From: Sulfuritalea sp.
Lineage (GTDB): Bacteria; Pseudomonadota; Gammaproteobacteria; Burkholderiales; Rhodocyclaceae
Direction: 5' to 3'
NCBI GenBank assembly: GCA_021738105.1
Contig: JAIPCS010000125.1
Coordinates: forward strand, 1-9,893
Length of the DNA: 9,893 nucleotides
Below are positions 1 to 5,982 of this stretch, one piece after another (within the stretch, counting starts at the first letter, position 1; each line of letters opens with the position of its first letter). A model generated the notes under the pieces. It had not been told where the DNA came from, ran no database searches, and worked only from the letters and a program-made list of their open reading frames with translations. The position numbers were made by a program, and so were the translations under genes.

Positions 1-58
1 CGATAGTCTCCTCGCTGTCAAGGTAGTCGGCTGCATCGAAGGGGGTAAAACGGGTCAT
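1..58 (-). CDS. Antitoxin of a HigA-like addiction module (N-terminal fragment)
   Basis: Only the first 19 codons lie in the window; the gene continues past the left edge. The visible peptide begins MTRFTPFDAADYLDSEETI. The FDAADYLDSEE opening is typical of the helix-turn-helix 'addiction module antidote' family (HigA-like) that is encoded directly downstream of Gp49-like toxins. In that family the antitoxin neutralises the toxin and represses the shared promoter. The start is fixed by a strong AAGGAG ribosome binding site six bases upstream, which overlaps the end of the toxin gene. The start codon lies 3 bases after the toxin stop, so the two are one operon. The DNA-binding domain itself is outside the window, so the family call rests on the N-terminus and on the partner gene. 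Confidence 0.8.
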   Translation of the reverse strand, partial: MTRFTPFDAADYLDSEETI

Positions 59-61
59 GGC

Positions 62-361
62 TCACTCCTTGGACAATGTGCGCGCCATCTCTTTGGCGCG
101 CTTGATGTCACGTTTCTGGGTCGACTTGTCGCCACCCACCAACAACAGATAGATCACTTCGCCACGTCGCGCGAAATAGATGCGATAGCCGGGGCCGAAA
201 TGAATCCGCATCTCAGATACGCCTTCACCGATCGGCTCGCAATCGCCAAACCTGCCCGCCTCGGCGGCACGAATGCGCTTAGCAATGATCGCCTTGCCGA
301 CGTGGTCTCTGAGGTCAGCGAGCCACGCACTAAATTCATCCGATCTCAGAAACGTGTTCAT
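62..361 (-). CDS. Type II toxin, HigB/RelE-superfamily (phage Gp49-like addiction module killer)
   Basis: A 99-residue protein beginning MNTFLRSDEFSAWL. It carries the hallmarks of the Gp49-like/HigB toxin family: a helical N-terminus, then FGPGYRIYF at residues 55-63 and GGDKSTQ at 76-82, with a basic C-terminal helix. Members of this RelE-superfamily group are usually ribosome-dependent mRNA endonucleases held inactive by the antitoxin encoded downstream; activity here is inferred. The frame stays open upstream to an ATG at 592, but those 77 extra residues are unlike the family and lie antisense to a cheA remnant, so the start at 361 is preferred. No good Shine-Dalgarno precedes this start, while the antitoxin has a strong one, which would favour antitoxin excess. 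The gene points away from the chemosensory operon and was probably acquired separately. Confidence 0.88.
   Translation of the reverse strand: MNTFLRSDEFSAWLADLRDHVGKAIIAKRIRAAEAGRFGDCEPIGEGVSEMRIHFGPGYRIYFARRGEVIYLLLVGGDKSTQKRDIKRAKEMARTLSKE
65..70 (-). promoter_or_regulatory. Ribosome binding site of the antitoxin gene
   Basis: Read on the minus strand this is AAGGAG, six bases before the antitoxin ATG at 58. It lies inside the last codons of the toxin gene. This supports the antitoxin start and suggests the antitoxin is translated efficiently by its own signal. Confidence 0.75.
80..101 (-). repeat. Inverted repeat at the toxin 3' end, just ahead of the antitoxin RBS
   Basis: GCGCGCCA at 80-87 and TGGCGCGC at 94-101 are perfect 8-base arms around a 6-base loop. 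In the toxin-antitoxin mRNA this would form a GC-rich hairpin inside the last toxin codons, ending about 10 bases before the antitoxin ribosome binding site. The 10-mer TTTGGCGCGC at 92-101 recurs at 403-412, upstream of the toxin. Whether it acts on RNA structure or as a protein site is unknown. Confidence 0.45.
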
Positions 362-366
362 GGCTT

Positions 367-381
367 GAAGTGTATTACTTC
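367..381 (-). promoter_or_regulatory. Candidate operator / -10 region of the toxin-antitoxin operon
   Basis: GAAGT at 367-371 and ACTTC at 377-381 form a 5-base inverted repeat with a 5-base spacer, immediately upstream of the toxin ATG. On the minus strand the spacer and arm contain TAATAC (377 to 372), a fair -10 hexamer; no good -35 sits at the right distance. A second small palindrome, TTCG-GATA-CGAA at 379-390, overlaps it. Antitoxins of this family usually repress their own promoter by binding such repeats. The location is right but the arms are short, so this is tentative. Confidence 0.3.
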
Positions 382-422
382 GGATACGAAAGGCAAGCCA
401 TATTTGGCGCGCCACACTAATT

Positions 423-614
423 ATTTTCTCAACAACCGAGGTCAGTTCCCGGATCTCGCGGCTCAACATGCGTGGCATCGGCGGCTCGACGATCTTGGGC
501 AGCGGCGAAGTCGCCCTGATACTCGACGTGCCGTCACTGGTCAGTCGTTGCGCGAAGAGCGAAGAGCAGGCATCACACGGCGTCACCGGCATGCGCCGGC
601 TTGAGGCGCATTGA
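423..614 (+). pseudogene. cheA: 3' remnant of a chemotaxis histidine kinase gene (CheA C-terminus)
   Basis: The frame ending at the TGA at 612-614 encodes [20 protein letters not shown] (461-520) followed by PSLVSRC. This matches the end of the CheA P5 (CheW-like) regulatory domain, where a G-I-x-G-[AS]-T-I-L-G-x-G-x-V-A-L-I-L-D-V stretch ends the last beta strands. A further ~25 residues complete the C-terminus. Upstream the frame reaches a stop at 366-368, and the residues before about position 450 no longer resemble CheA. The Hpt, dimerisation and ATPase domains and most of P5 are missing. No start codon with a ribosome binding site is present, so this is a remnant and not a small gene. 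It sits in line with the MCP-cheW-MCP genes downstream, as an intact cheA often does. The lost part abuts the toxin-antitoxin module. The left boundary is approximate. Confidence 0.75.
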
Positions 615-666
615 TCATGTCCAGCGCCTTGCAGAGTCTTTACCGAGTTTCACTTACGTTCGTTAC

Positions 667-673
667 AAAGGAG
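667..673 (+). promoter_or_regulatory. Ribosome binding site deciding the start of MCP 1
   Basis: AAAGGAG ends eight bases before the ATG at 682. This favours that start over an upstream in-frame TTG at 601, which overlaps the cheA remnant and would place 27 charged, non-hydrophobic residues ahead of the first membrane helix. No convincing promoter was seen between 615 and 666. Confidence 0.75.
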
Positions 674-681
674 ATCGCGCC

Positions 682-2310
682 ATGTTCAAGAACCTCAAGA
701 TAGCAGTCAAATTGACGCTGGCATTTGCCCTGGTGCTGGCCCTGCTGCTAGCAATTTCCGTGACCGGCACCAAGAGCCTGATGGAGTTGAGCAGCGGCAC
801 CGACCACATTGCCAAAAACATTTGGCCCAAGACCCTCCTGTTGCAGGAGGGTCTCGCCGGAGTCAACGATATTGGCATCGGCGCCCGCGATTTGGTTCTG
901 GCCACCGCAGCCGACGCGCGGCAGGAGGCCAAATCCCGGATGCTCGAGGGGCGCGCCAACATCGGCAAGGCCTGGGCGGCGCTCAAGCCGAAACTGACCG
1001 AGGCCCGGGGCAAAGAGATGATGCAGGGCATTATGGATATTCGCGAACGTTATATCGTCACCCAGAATCAGGTGATAAAGCTGGTCGAGGAAGGCAAAAA
1101 GGATGAGGCCGCGGTCTTCCTGAATGGCGATTTTCGTATGGCCGCAGTCGAGTACCGCAAGCAGGTGAACAACTTCATCAAGTTTCAGGGCGACCTGCTC
1201 GATAACGTTGGCGCGGAGGCGGCAAAAACCGCAGAGACAGGTCTGGTCATGAATATCGGCCTGTCGATTGCCGCGATCCTGATCGCACTGGTTGGCGCAT
1301 TCTTTGTTACCCGCTCAATTACCGTTCCGCTCAACAGCGCTGTACGCGTAGCCGACGAGCTGGCGCAGGGCAACCTGACGGTCAAGATTACTTCCGATTC
1401 GAAGGATGAGACCGGCATGCTGATGGCCTCGATGGCAAACCTGGCGGGCAAACTCGCACAGATCATCAGCGAAGTGAAAACCGCGGCTGACGCCTTGAAC
1501 AACGCCGCCGGCCAGGTCTCGGCCACTGCGCAGTCCTTGTCGCAGTCGTCTTCCGAGCAGGCCGCCTCGGTCGAAGAAACCACCGCCAGCATCGAACAGA
1601 TGACGGCCAGCATCACCCAGAACACCGAGAACGCCAAAGTCACCGATAACATGGCCACCAAATCGTCAAGTGAAGCCGAACAGGGCGGTACGGCGGTTAA
1701 GGAAACCGTGGAAGCGATGAAATCCATTGCGGGCAAGATCGGCATCATTGACGACATCGCCTACCAGACCAACCTGCTGGCGCTGAATGCGGCCATCGAG
1801 GCGGCCCGGGCTGGCGAGCACGGCAAGGGCTTTGCCGTGGTGGCCGCCGAAGTGCGCAAGCTAGCCGAGCGCAGCCAGGTCGCCGCACAGGAAATCGGTG
1901 AGCTGGCCGGATCGAGCGTCAAGATGGCCGAGCAAGCCGGCATGCTGCTTGACGAAATGGTGCCCAGCATCAAGAAGACCTCGGATCTGGTGCAGGAAAT
2001 CGCCGCCGCGAGTCAGGAGCAAAGTCAGGGCGTCGGCCAGATCAATGGCGCCATGGGACAACTCAACAAGGCCACGCAGCAGAACGCTTCGGCGTCCGAA
2101 GAGCTTGCCGCCACATCCGAGGAAATGGGCGGCCAGGCCGCGCAACTGCAGGATCTGATGGAGTTCTTCAGCATCGACGAGCAAGGCAAAGTCGGCGCTG
2201 GCACCACGGCGAAGCGTTCGCGTCCGGCACCGGTCGCCGCCCCCAAAGCGCCCAGCACAGCGCGTCCGGCGGCGGTCGCCGTCGCCGAAGCCGATTTCGA
2301 ACGTTTCTGA
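682..2310 (+). CDS. Methyl-accepting chemotaxis protein with 4HB sensor (MCP 1)
   Basis: A 542-residue transmembrane chemoreceptor. A short cytoplasmic N-terminus is followed by a first membrane helix (about 7-27) and a helical periplasmic domain of the four-helix-bundle 4HB_MCP type (about 30-185). A second membrane helix follows at about 188-212, then HAMP (about 210-262) and a long cytoplasmic coiled-coil signalling domain. The conserved hairpin tip that binds CheA and CheW is present near residues 354-400 ([20 protein letters not shown], then [10 protein letters not shown]). After the coiled coil comes a flexible Ala/Pro-rich tail of about 35 residues ending in DFERF. That fits the aromatic-x-x-aromatic pentapeptide which tethers CheR/CheB methylation enzymes in some receptors. 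The ligand cannot be predicted, since 4HB sensors are diverse. The gene is followed 15 bases later by cheW and is first in the operon after the cheA stub. The receptor is intact and should form arrays if a CheA is available. Confidence 0.95.
   Translation: MFKNLKIAVKLTLAFALVLALLLAISVTGTKSLMELSSGTDHIAKNIWPKTLLLQEGLAGVNDIGIGARDLVLATAADARQEAKSRMLEGRANIGKAWAALKPKLTEARGKEMMQGIMDIRERYIVTQNQVIKLVEEGKKDEAAVFLNGDFRMAAVEYRKQVNNFIKFQGDLLDNVGAEAAKTAETGLVMNIGLSIAAILIALVGAFFVTRSITVPLNSAVRVADELAQGNLTVKITSDSKDETGMLMASMANLAGKLAQIISEVKTAADALNNAAGQVSATAQSLSQSSSEQAASVEETTASIEQMTASITQNTENAKVTDNMATKSSSEAEQGGTAVKETVEAMKSIAGKIGIIDDIAYQTNLLALNAAIEAARAGEHGKGFAVVAAEVRKLAERSQVAAQEIGELAGSSVKMAEQAGMLLDEMVPSIKKTSDLVQEIAAASQEQSQGVGQINGAMGQLNKATQQNASASEELAATSEEMGGQAAQLQDLMEFFSIDEQGKVGAGTTAKRSRPAPVAAPKAPSTARPAAVAVAEADFERF
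830..854 (+). repeat. Perfect 11-base inverted repeat inside MCP 1
   Basis: AGACCCTCCTG at 830-840 is followed by a 3-base loop and its exact reverse complement at 844-854, giving an uninterrupted GC-rich hairpin within the sensor-coding part of MCP 1. One arm contains AGGAGGG, a strong Shine-Dalgarno-like string, and the other its complement. No run of T follows, so it does not look like a standard intrinsic terminator. The protein reading (K-T-L-L-L-Q-E-G-L) is unremarkable. Confidence 0.6.
1489..2169 (+). repeat. Paralogous signalling-module copy 1 (within MCP 1)
   Basis: This segment encodes 227 residues that align without gaps to the segment 2583 bases downstream (4072-4752) in MCP 2. 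By hand count about 26 residues differ (roughly 88% identity), while third codon positions differ often. The shared part starts shortly after HAMP and ends at LMEFF. It marks an old duplication, with the protein held constant, and unrelated sensor domains attached. Confidence 0.85.
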
Positions 2311-2325
2311 GCCGGGGAGATCATC

Positions 2326-2877
2326 ATGGGAGAAGTCGTTCAGCAAACTGCCGGCAGGACCGCAGCCACGTCGTCAAGTACCGCCGAAATTGCCCAGTAT
2401 CTGACTTTCCAGCTCGGCGGCGAGATGTACGCCGTGGGCATTCTCAACGTCAAGGAGATCATCGAGTATGGCAGCCTGACCGAGATTCCGATGATGCCGG
2501 CCTTCATTCGCGGCGTGATCAACCTGCGCGGCGCGGTGGTGCCGGTGATCGATCTGGCGGCGCGCTTCGGCGGCCGCCAGACAGAAAGCTCGCGGCGCAC
2601 CTGCATCGTCATCATCGAACTGACCACCGCTGACGAGCATCACGACATTGGCGTGGTGGTCGATGCAGTGTCGGAGGTGCTGGAAGTGTCCAAAGCCGAC
2701 ATCGAACCCCCGCCGAGTTTTGGCGCCAGGATCCGCGCCGACTTCATCGCCGGCATGGGGAAGATTGCCAACAAGTTCGTCATCCTCCTCGACATCCAGA
2801 AGGTGCTTTCGGTCGATGAGATCGCTTCGCTGGCCACCGTGGCGGACGGTCAGGCGACGTCAGGTACAGCCGAATGA
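2326..2877 (+). CDS. cheW: Chemotaxis coupling protein CheW
   Basis: A 183-residue soluble adaptor that links receptors to the CheA kinase in chemosensory arrays. After a 22-residue polar N-terminal extension it shows the standard CheW fold: YLTFQLGGEMYAVGILNVKE (about 25-44), the IPMMPAFIRGVINLRGAVVP block (about 54-73) and a PVIDLAARFG strand. The conserved Arg of NLRG (residue 68) corresponds to the receptor/kinase-contacting Arg of Escherichia coli CheW. The C-terminal half has ADFIAGMGKI and KFVILLDIQKVLS, as expected for the second sub-barrel. GGGGAG six bases before the ATG supports the start. It lies between two MCP genes, 15 bases after the first, and its stop is followed 30 bases later by the second MCP start, so the three are one operon. 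The natural partner kinase gene is only a remnant here. Confidence 0.96.
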   Translation: MGEVVQQTAGRTAATSSSTAEIAQYLTFQLGGEMYAVGILNVKEIIEYGSLTEIPMMPAFIRGVINLRGAVVPVIDLAARFGGRQTESSRRTCIVIIELTTADEHHDIGVVVDAVSEVLEVSKADIEPPPSFGARIRADFIAGMGKIANKFVILLDIQKVLSVDEIASLATVADGQATSGTAE

Positions 2878-2894
2878 GTGACGGTTATTTACTT

Positions 2895-2901
2895 TAAGGA
2901 G
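2895..2901 (+). promoter_or_regulatory. Ribosome binding site deciding the start of MCP 2
   Basis: TAAGGAG is six bases upstream of the ATG at 2908. It selects that start over an in-frame GTG at 2878, which directly follows the cheW stop and would encode the ribosome binding site itself. Confidence 0.8.
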
Positions 2902-2907
2902 AGAGTC

Positions 2908-4791
2908 ATGAACCTGGGATCGATACGCGTAAGACTAATGTTGCTCTTCGCGGCTTTCGCACTGGGCCTGGCGTGGTACCTGTTTGCCGATGTCAGCGGC
3001 GAGATTATCAAACTGCGCGAGGGCGGCAGCATTGCGGCTGTCAGCGAGGCGGCGGTGGCCAGCAGTGCGCTGGTGCATGAACTACAGAAGGAACGCGGAC
3101 TGTCCGCCGGTTACATCGGTTCCAAAGGCGCGAAGTTCCGCAATGAACTGGAGCAGCAGCGCAAAGCTACCGACATCAGGTACAAGGCGCTGATCGAAAT
3201 TTTCACAAAAGTAAAGGTTGACTTGCCGTCCGTTCTGGCCGGCCGCATCGGCAAGGGCAATGAACTCCTGGGCGCTTTCAGTAGCCGGCGTCAGGAGATC
3301 AGCGGGCTATCGCTGACTGGCGCCGATTCCTTTGTGTTCTTTACCAGTGCCATCGAAGACTATCTCGCCGGCGTGGCGGAAGTTGCTCCCATGCTCAGCA
3401 ACGCAGGCATGATGCGCTCATTTTCGGCCTACGTCATGTTCCTCAACGCCAAGGAGCAGGCGGGGCGCGAGCGCGCCACGGTCAATGCGGCGGTATCGGC
3501 CGATACTCCAGTTAGTCCGGCTTTGCTGAGCCGTCTGATCGGTATTGTGACCAGCCAGAACAATTTTCTTGGCAACTTCCGGGCCGTGGCCACGGCCGAC
3601 GAAAAGGCCGCACTGGATACCCTGCTGAACCTGCCCGCCAGCACGAAAACCGCCGCCATGCGTCAGCGGGTATTGGACAAGGCCGGTGAGGGGCAATTCG
3701 ACATCGTGCCATCGGACTGGTTTACAACCATCACCGCCAAAATCGACGCCATGAAAGTGCTGGAAGATACCTTCGCCACGGGTATTGCCGACGCGTCGTC
3801 CGAACTGGCCAGCAGCGCCCGGCGCGGACTGGGGATCGCCATCGTCATGACACTGATAGTCATCGGTTTCACCATTGCTTTTGTGCTCGTGCTGTCGCGC
3901 ATGTTGCGCGATGTGCATGACATCGCACAGGCCGCCGGACGCATGGCCGACGGCGATCTCACCATCCGGTTGCGAGTCTCCCGGAGGGATGAAATAGGTG
4001 AGTTGCAGGACGCCCTGTCACGCACCATCGGGAAGCTCTCCAATACCATTGGCGAAGTCATCACCGCCTCCGACGCGCTCAACAGCGCGGCGGGGCAGGT
4101 TTCGGCCACGGCGCAATCACTGTCGCAGTCTTCCAGCGAGCAGGCCGCCGCAGTCGAGGAAACCACGGCGTCCATCGAACAGATGGCGGCTTCGATCGCG
4201 CAGAATACCGAGAATGCCACGGTCACCGACAACATGGCGGCGAAGTCTTCGGTCGATGCCGTCGATGGCGGCAAGGCGGTGCAGAAAACCGTCGAGGCCA
4301 TGAACGCCATCGCGGAAAAAATCGGCATCATCGACGACATCGCCTACCAGACCAATCTGCTGGCTTTGAACGCGGCAATTGAGGCGGCGCGCGCCGGAGA
4401 TGCGGGGCGTGGTTTTGCCGTGGTGGCGGCAGAAGTCAGAAAACTGGCTGAACGAAGCCAACTGGCTGCGCAGGAAATCGGTGAACTGGCGGCCTCCAGT
4501 GTCAAGATGGCCGAACAATCCGGTCGGCTGCTGGATGAGCTGGTGCCGTCCATCAAGAAAACCTCCGACCTCGTACAGGAAATTGCCGCGGCAAGCCAGG
4601 AACAAAGTCAGGGTGTCGGGCAGATCAACGGCGCCATGGGGCAACTCAACAAGGCGACGCAACAGAACGCCGCAGCTTCGGAACAGCTGGCCGCGACCTC
4701 GGAAGAGATGGGTGGACAGGCAGCACAGCTTCAGGACCTGATGGAATTCTTCAAAATCGGAGAACATTCAGTAGAGGACGGCCCGTCGTAA
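2908..4791 (+). CDS. Methyl-accepting chemotaxis protein with NIT-type sensor (MCP 2)
   Basis: A 627-residue chemoreceptor. One N-terminal membrane helix (about 8-25) precedes a long helical periplasmic domain (about 35-300) that looks like the NIT domain (nitrate- and nitrite-sensing family). It has the [19 protein letters not shown] motif near residue 55, an F-R-x-E-L-x-x-Q-R-x-x-T-D helix, and the late motif [20 protein letters not shown] second membrane helix spans about 307-331, followed by HAMP (about 328-380) and the signalling coiled coil with its hairpin tip near 473-520. The family link is firm; the actual ligand may be nitrate, nitrite or something else. Unlike MCP 1 it ends in EDGPS with no aromatic tether pentapeptide, so it may depend on MCP 1 for recruitment of adaptation enzymes. 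Its stop is immediately followed by the ATG of the HD-GYP gene. Confidence 0.94.
   Translation: MNLGSIRVRLMLLFAAFALGLAWYLFADVSGEIIKLREGGSIAAVSEAAVASSALVHELQKERGLSAGYIGSKGAKFRNELEQQRKATDIRYKALIEIFTKVKVDLPSVLAGRIGKGNELLGAFSSRRQEISGLSLTGADSFVFFTSAIEDYLAGVAEVAPMLSNAGMMRSFSAYVMFLNAKEQAGRERATVNAAVSADTPVSPALLSRLIGIVTSQNNFLGNFRAVATADEKAALDTLLNLPASTKTAAMRQRVLDKAGEGQFDIVPSDWFTTITAKIDAMKVLEDTFATGIADASSELASSARRGLGIAIVMTLIVIGFTIAFVLVLSRMLRDVHDIAQAAGRMADGDLTIRLRVSRRDEIGELQDALSRTIGKLSNTIGEVITASDALNSAAGQVSATAQSLSQSSSEQAAAVEETTASIEQMAASIAQNTENATVTDNMAAKSSVDAVDGGKAVQKTVEAMNAIAEKIGIIDDIAYQTNLLALNAAIEAARAGDAGRGFAVVAAEVRKLAERSQLAAQEIGELAASSVKMAEQSGRLLDELVPSIKKTSDLVQEIAAASQEQSQGVGQINGAMGQLNKATQQNAAASEQLAATSEEMGGQAAQLQDLMEFFKIGEHSVEDGPS
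4072..4752 (+). repeat. Paralogous signalling-module copy 2 (within MCP 2)
   Basis: Partner of the segment at 1489-2169, aligned without gaps in 227 codons. Differences cluster in the descending helix before the tip (around 4252-4315) and just after it; the tip and the CheA/CheW-binding surface are identical. Receptors with the same tip and length can be expected to mix in one array. Confidence 0.85.
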
Positions 4792-5946
4792 ATGTTCCCT
4801 GCCCGGAATTATTCTTATCACGAAGTGGCGGAAGACCTCGCGTTCTCAGTCGAGGCGCTGAAAGGTACCTTGCTGCTGATCGTAGACGATGTGCCGGAAA
4901 ACCTGAGCTTGCTGGGCGATCTCCTGCATGGCGCCGGGTACAAGGTCAAGGCGGCCAATTCGGGTCAGGCGGCACTGCATTATGCGGCTCAGGAACCGCA
5001 TCCCGCTCTCATCCTGATGGACGTAATGATGCCGGACATGGACGGCTATCAGGTTCTTGCCCGGCTGCGCCGAAATCCCGCGACGCACGATATTCCGATC
5101 ATCTTCATCACCGCCCTGGACGATTCCAGCGATGAAGAGCGCGGGTTTCAGCATGGCGCCGCCGACTACATAGCCAAGCCAATCAAGCCGGACGTTGTTC
5201 TGGCCAGGGTACGCAGCCAGTTGCTGGCGAGGTTGGCGACGAACTGGCTGCGTGACCAGAATGTCGCCTTGGAGTCCGAGGTGAGTCGCCGCATGGAGGA
5301 AAACGAGCAGATCCAGACCATCAGCATTCGTGCCCTGGCTCATCTCGCCGAAACCCGTGATCCGGAAACAGGCAATCATATTCTGCGCACCCAGAGCTAT
5401 GTGCAGTTGCTGGCGACTTGCTTGCGAAATCATCCACGGTTCTCGGCCACTCTTGACGACGGCTACATAAGGATGCTGACTCACTCAGCGCCGTTGCACG
5501 ACATCGGCAAGGTCGGCATTCCCGATTCGATCCTGCAAAAGCCCGGAAAACTGACAGGCGAAGAATGGACGATCATGAAGACACATGCCCGGCTCGGTAG
5601 CGATGCCATTGAATCGGCCGAGCAAGATATCAACAAATCGGTTGAATTCCTTCGCCTGGCCAAGGAAATCGCCCACTGGCATCATGAGCGCTGGGACGGT
5701 AAGGGCTACCCCGATGGTCTGGAGGGAGAGGCCATCCCGATTGCTGCAAGAATCATGGCCCTGGCGGATGTTTTTGACGCGCTCATATCGCGGCGTGCCT
5801 ATAAAGAGCCGATGTCGTTTGGTCAAGCCCGGGACATCATCGCGGCCGAACGCGATCGCCAGTTCGATCCCGACGTGACTGATGCCTTTCTGTCATCTTT
5901 CGCCGAATTCACCCAGATTGCCGAGCGCCACAGCGACGGTTACTGA
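4792..5946 (+). CDS. Response regulator with HD-GYP domain, predicted cyclic di-GMP phosphodiesterase (RpfG-like)
   Basis: A 384-residue soluble protein. An N-terminal receiver domain (about 26-145) has the acidic pair D32/D33, the phospho-acceptor D77 in LMDVMMPDMDGY, T107 and K129. A short helical linker leads to a complete HD-GYP domain (about 175-370). It has E192 and H196 in ETGNH, H236/D237 in HDIGK, H265, H297/H298 in HHERWDGKGYP, and D326 in ALADVFDAL. These match the metal ligands and the GYP signature of active c-di-GMP phosphodiesterases; the extra Glu is a feature of the trinuclear-metal subgroup. Phosphorylation of D77 is expected to control c-di-GMP hydrolysis, and so motility or biofilm state. 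The ATG touches the MCP 2 stop (TAAATG) and has only a poor, distant ribosome binding site (AGAGGA at 4773-4778), so translational coupling is likely. Possible kinases are a CheA encoded elsewhere or the hybrid kinase directly downstream. Confidence 0.95.
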   Translation: MFPARNYSYHEVAEDLAFSVEALKGTLLLIVDDVPENLSLLGDLLHGAGYKVKAANSGQAALHYAAQEPHPALILMDVMMPDMDGYQVLARLRRNPATHDIPIIFITALDDSSDEERGFQHGAADYIAKPIKPDVVLARVRSQLLARLATNWLRDQNVALESEVSRRMEENEQIQTISIRALAHLAETRDPETGNHILRTQSYVQLLATCLRNHPRFSATLDDGYIRMLTHSAPLHDIGKVGIPDSILQKPGKLTGEEWTIMKTHARLGSDAIESAEQDINKSVEFLRLAKEIAHWHHERWDGKGYPDGLEGEAIPIAARIMALADVFDALISRRAYKEPMSFGQARDIIAAERDRQFDPDVTDAFLSSFAEFTQIAERHSDGY

Positions 5947-5982
5947 AAGGCAATGCATCGTGACGAAGCGGGTGAAAATAAA

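Noticed and set aside
362..592. N-terminal extension of the toxin up to an ATG at 592 (176 residues in total)
   Set aside because: The extra 77 residues do not resemble the toxin family, and they are antisense to the cheA remnant; the family length and the MNTF start fit 99 residues.
200..604. Plus-strand frame of 134 residues across the toxin and the cheA stub
   Set aside because: It is antisense to the toxin, out of frame with the cheA match, has low-complexity Arg-rich composition and no ribosome binding site.
629..657. Possible promoter ahead of MCP 1 (TTGCAG, 17-base spacer, ACTTAC)
   Set aside because: The -10 hexamer matches the consensus at only two positions, and no sigma-54 or sigma-28 pattern was seen either.
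2311..2325. Search for terminators between the operon genes (2311-2325, 2878-2907, 5947-5982)
   Set aside because: The gaps are too short and contain no hairpin with a T tract, which supports a single transcript.
3582..3597. 16-base perfect palindrome GGCCGTGGCCACGGCC in MCP 2
   Set aside because: It has no loop, lies in ordinary coding sequence (A-V-A-T-A), and short GC palindromes are not rare in this composition.
3663..4340. Minus-strand frame of 225 residues with a similar partner at 1185-1757
   Set aside because: The two look alike only because each is the complement of the duplicated MCP signalling module.
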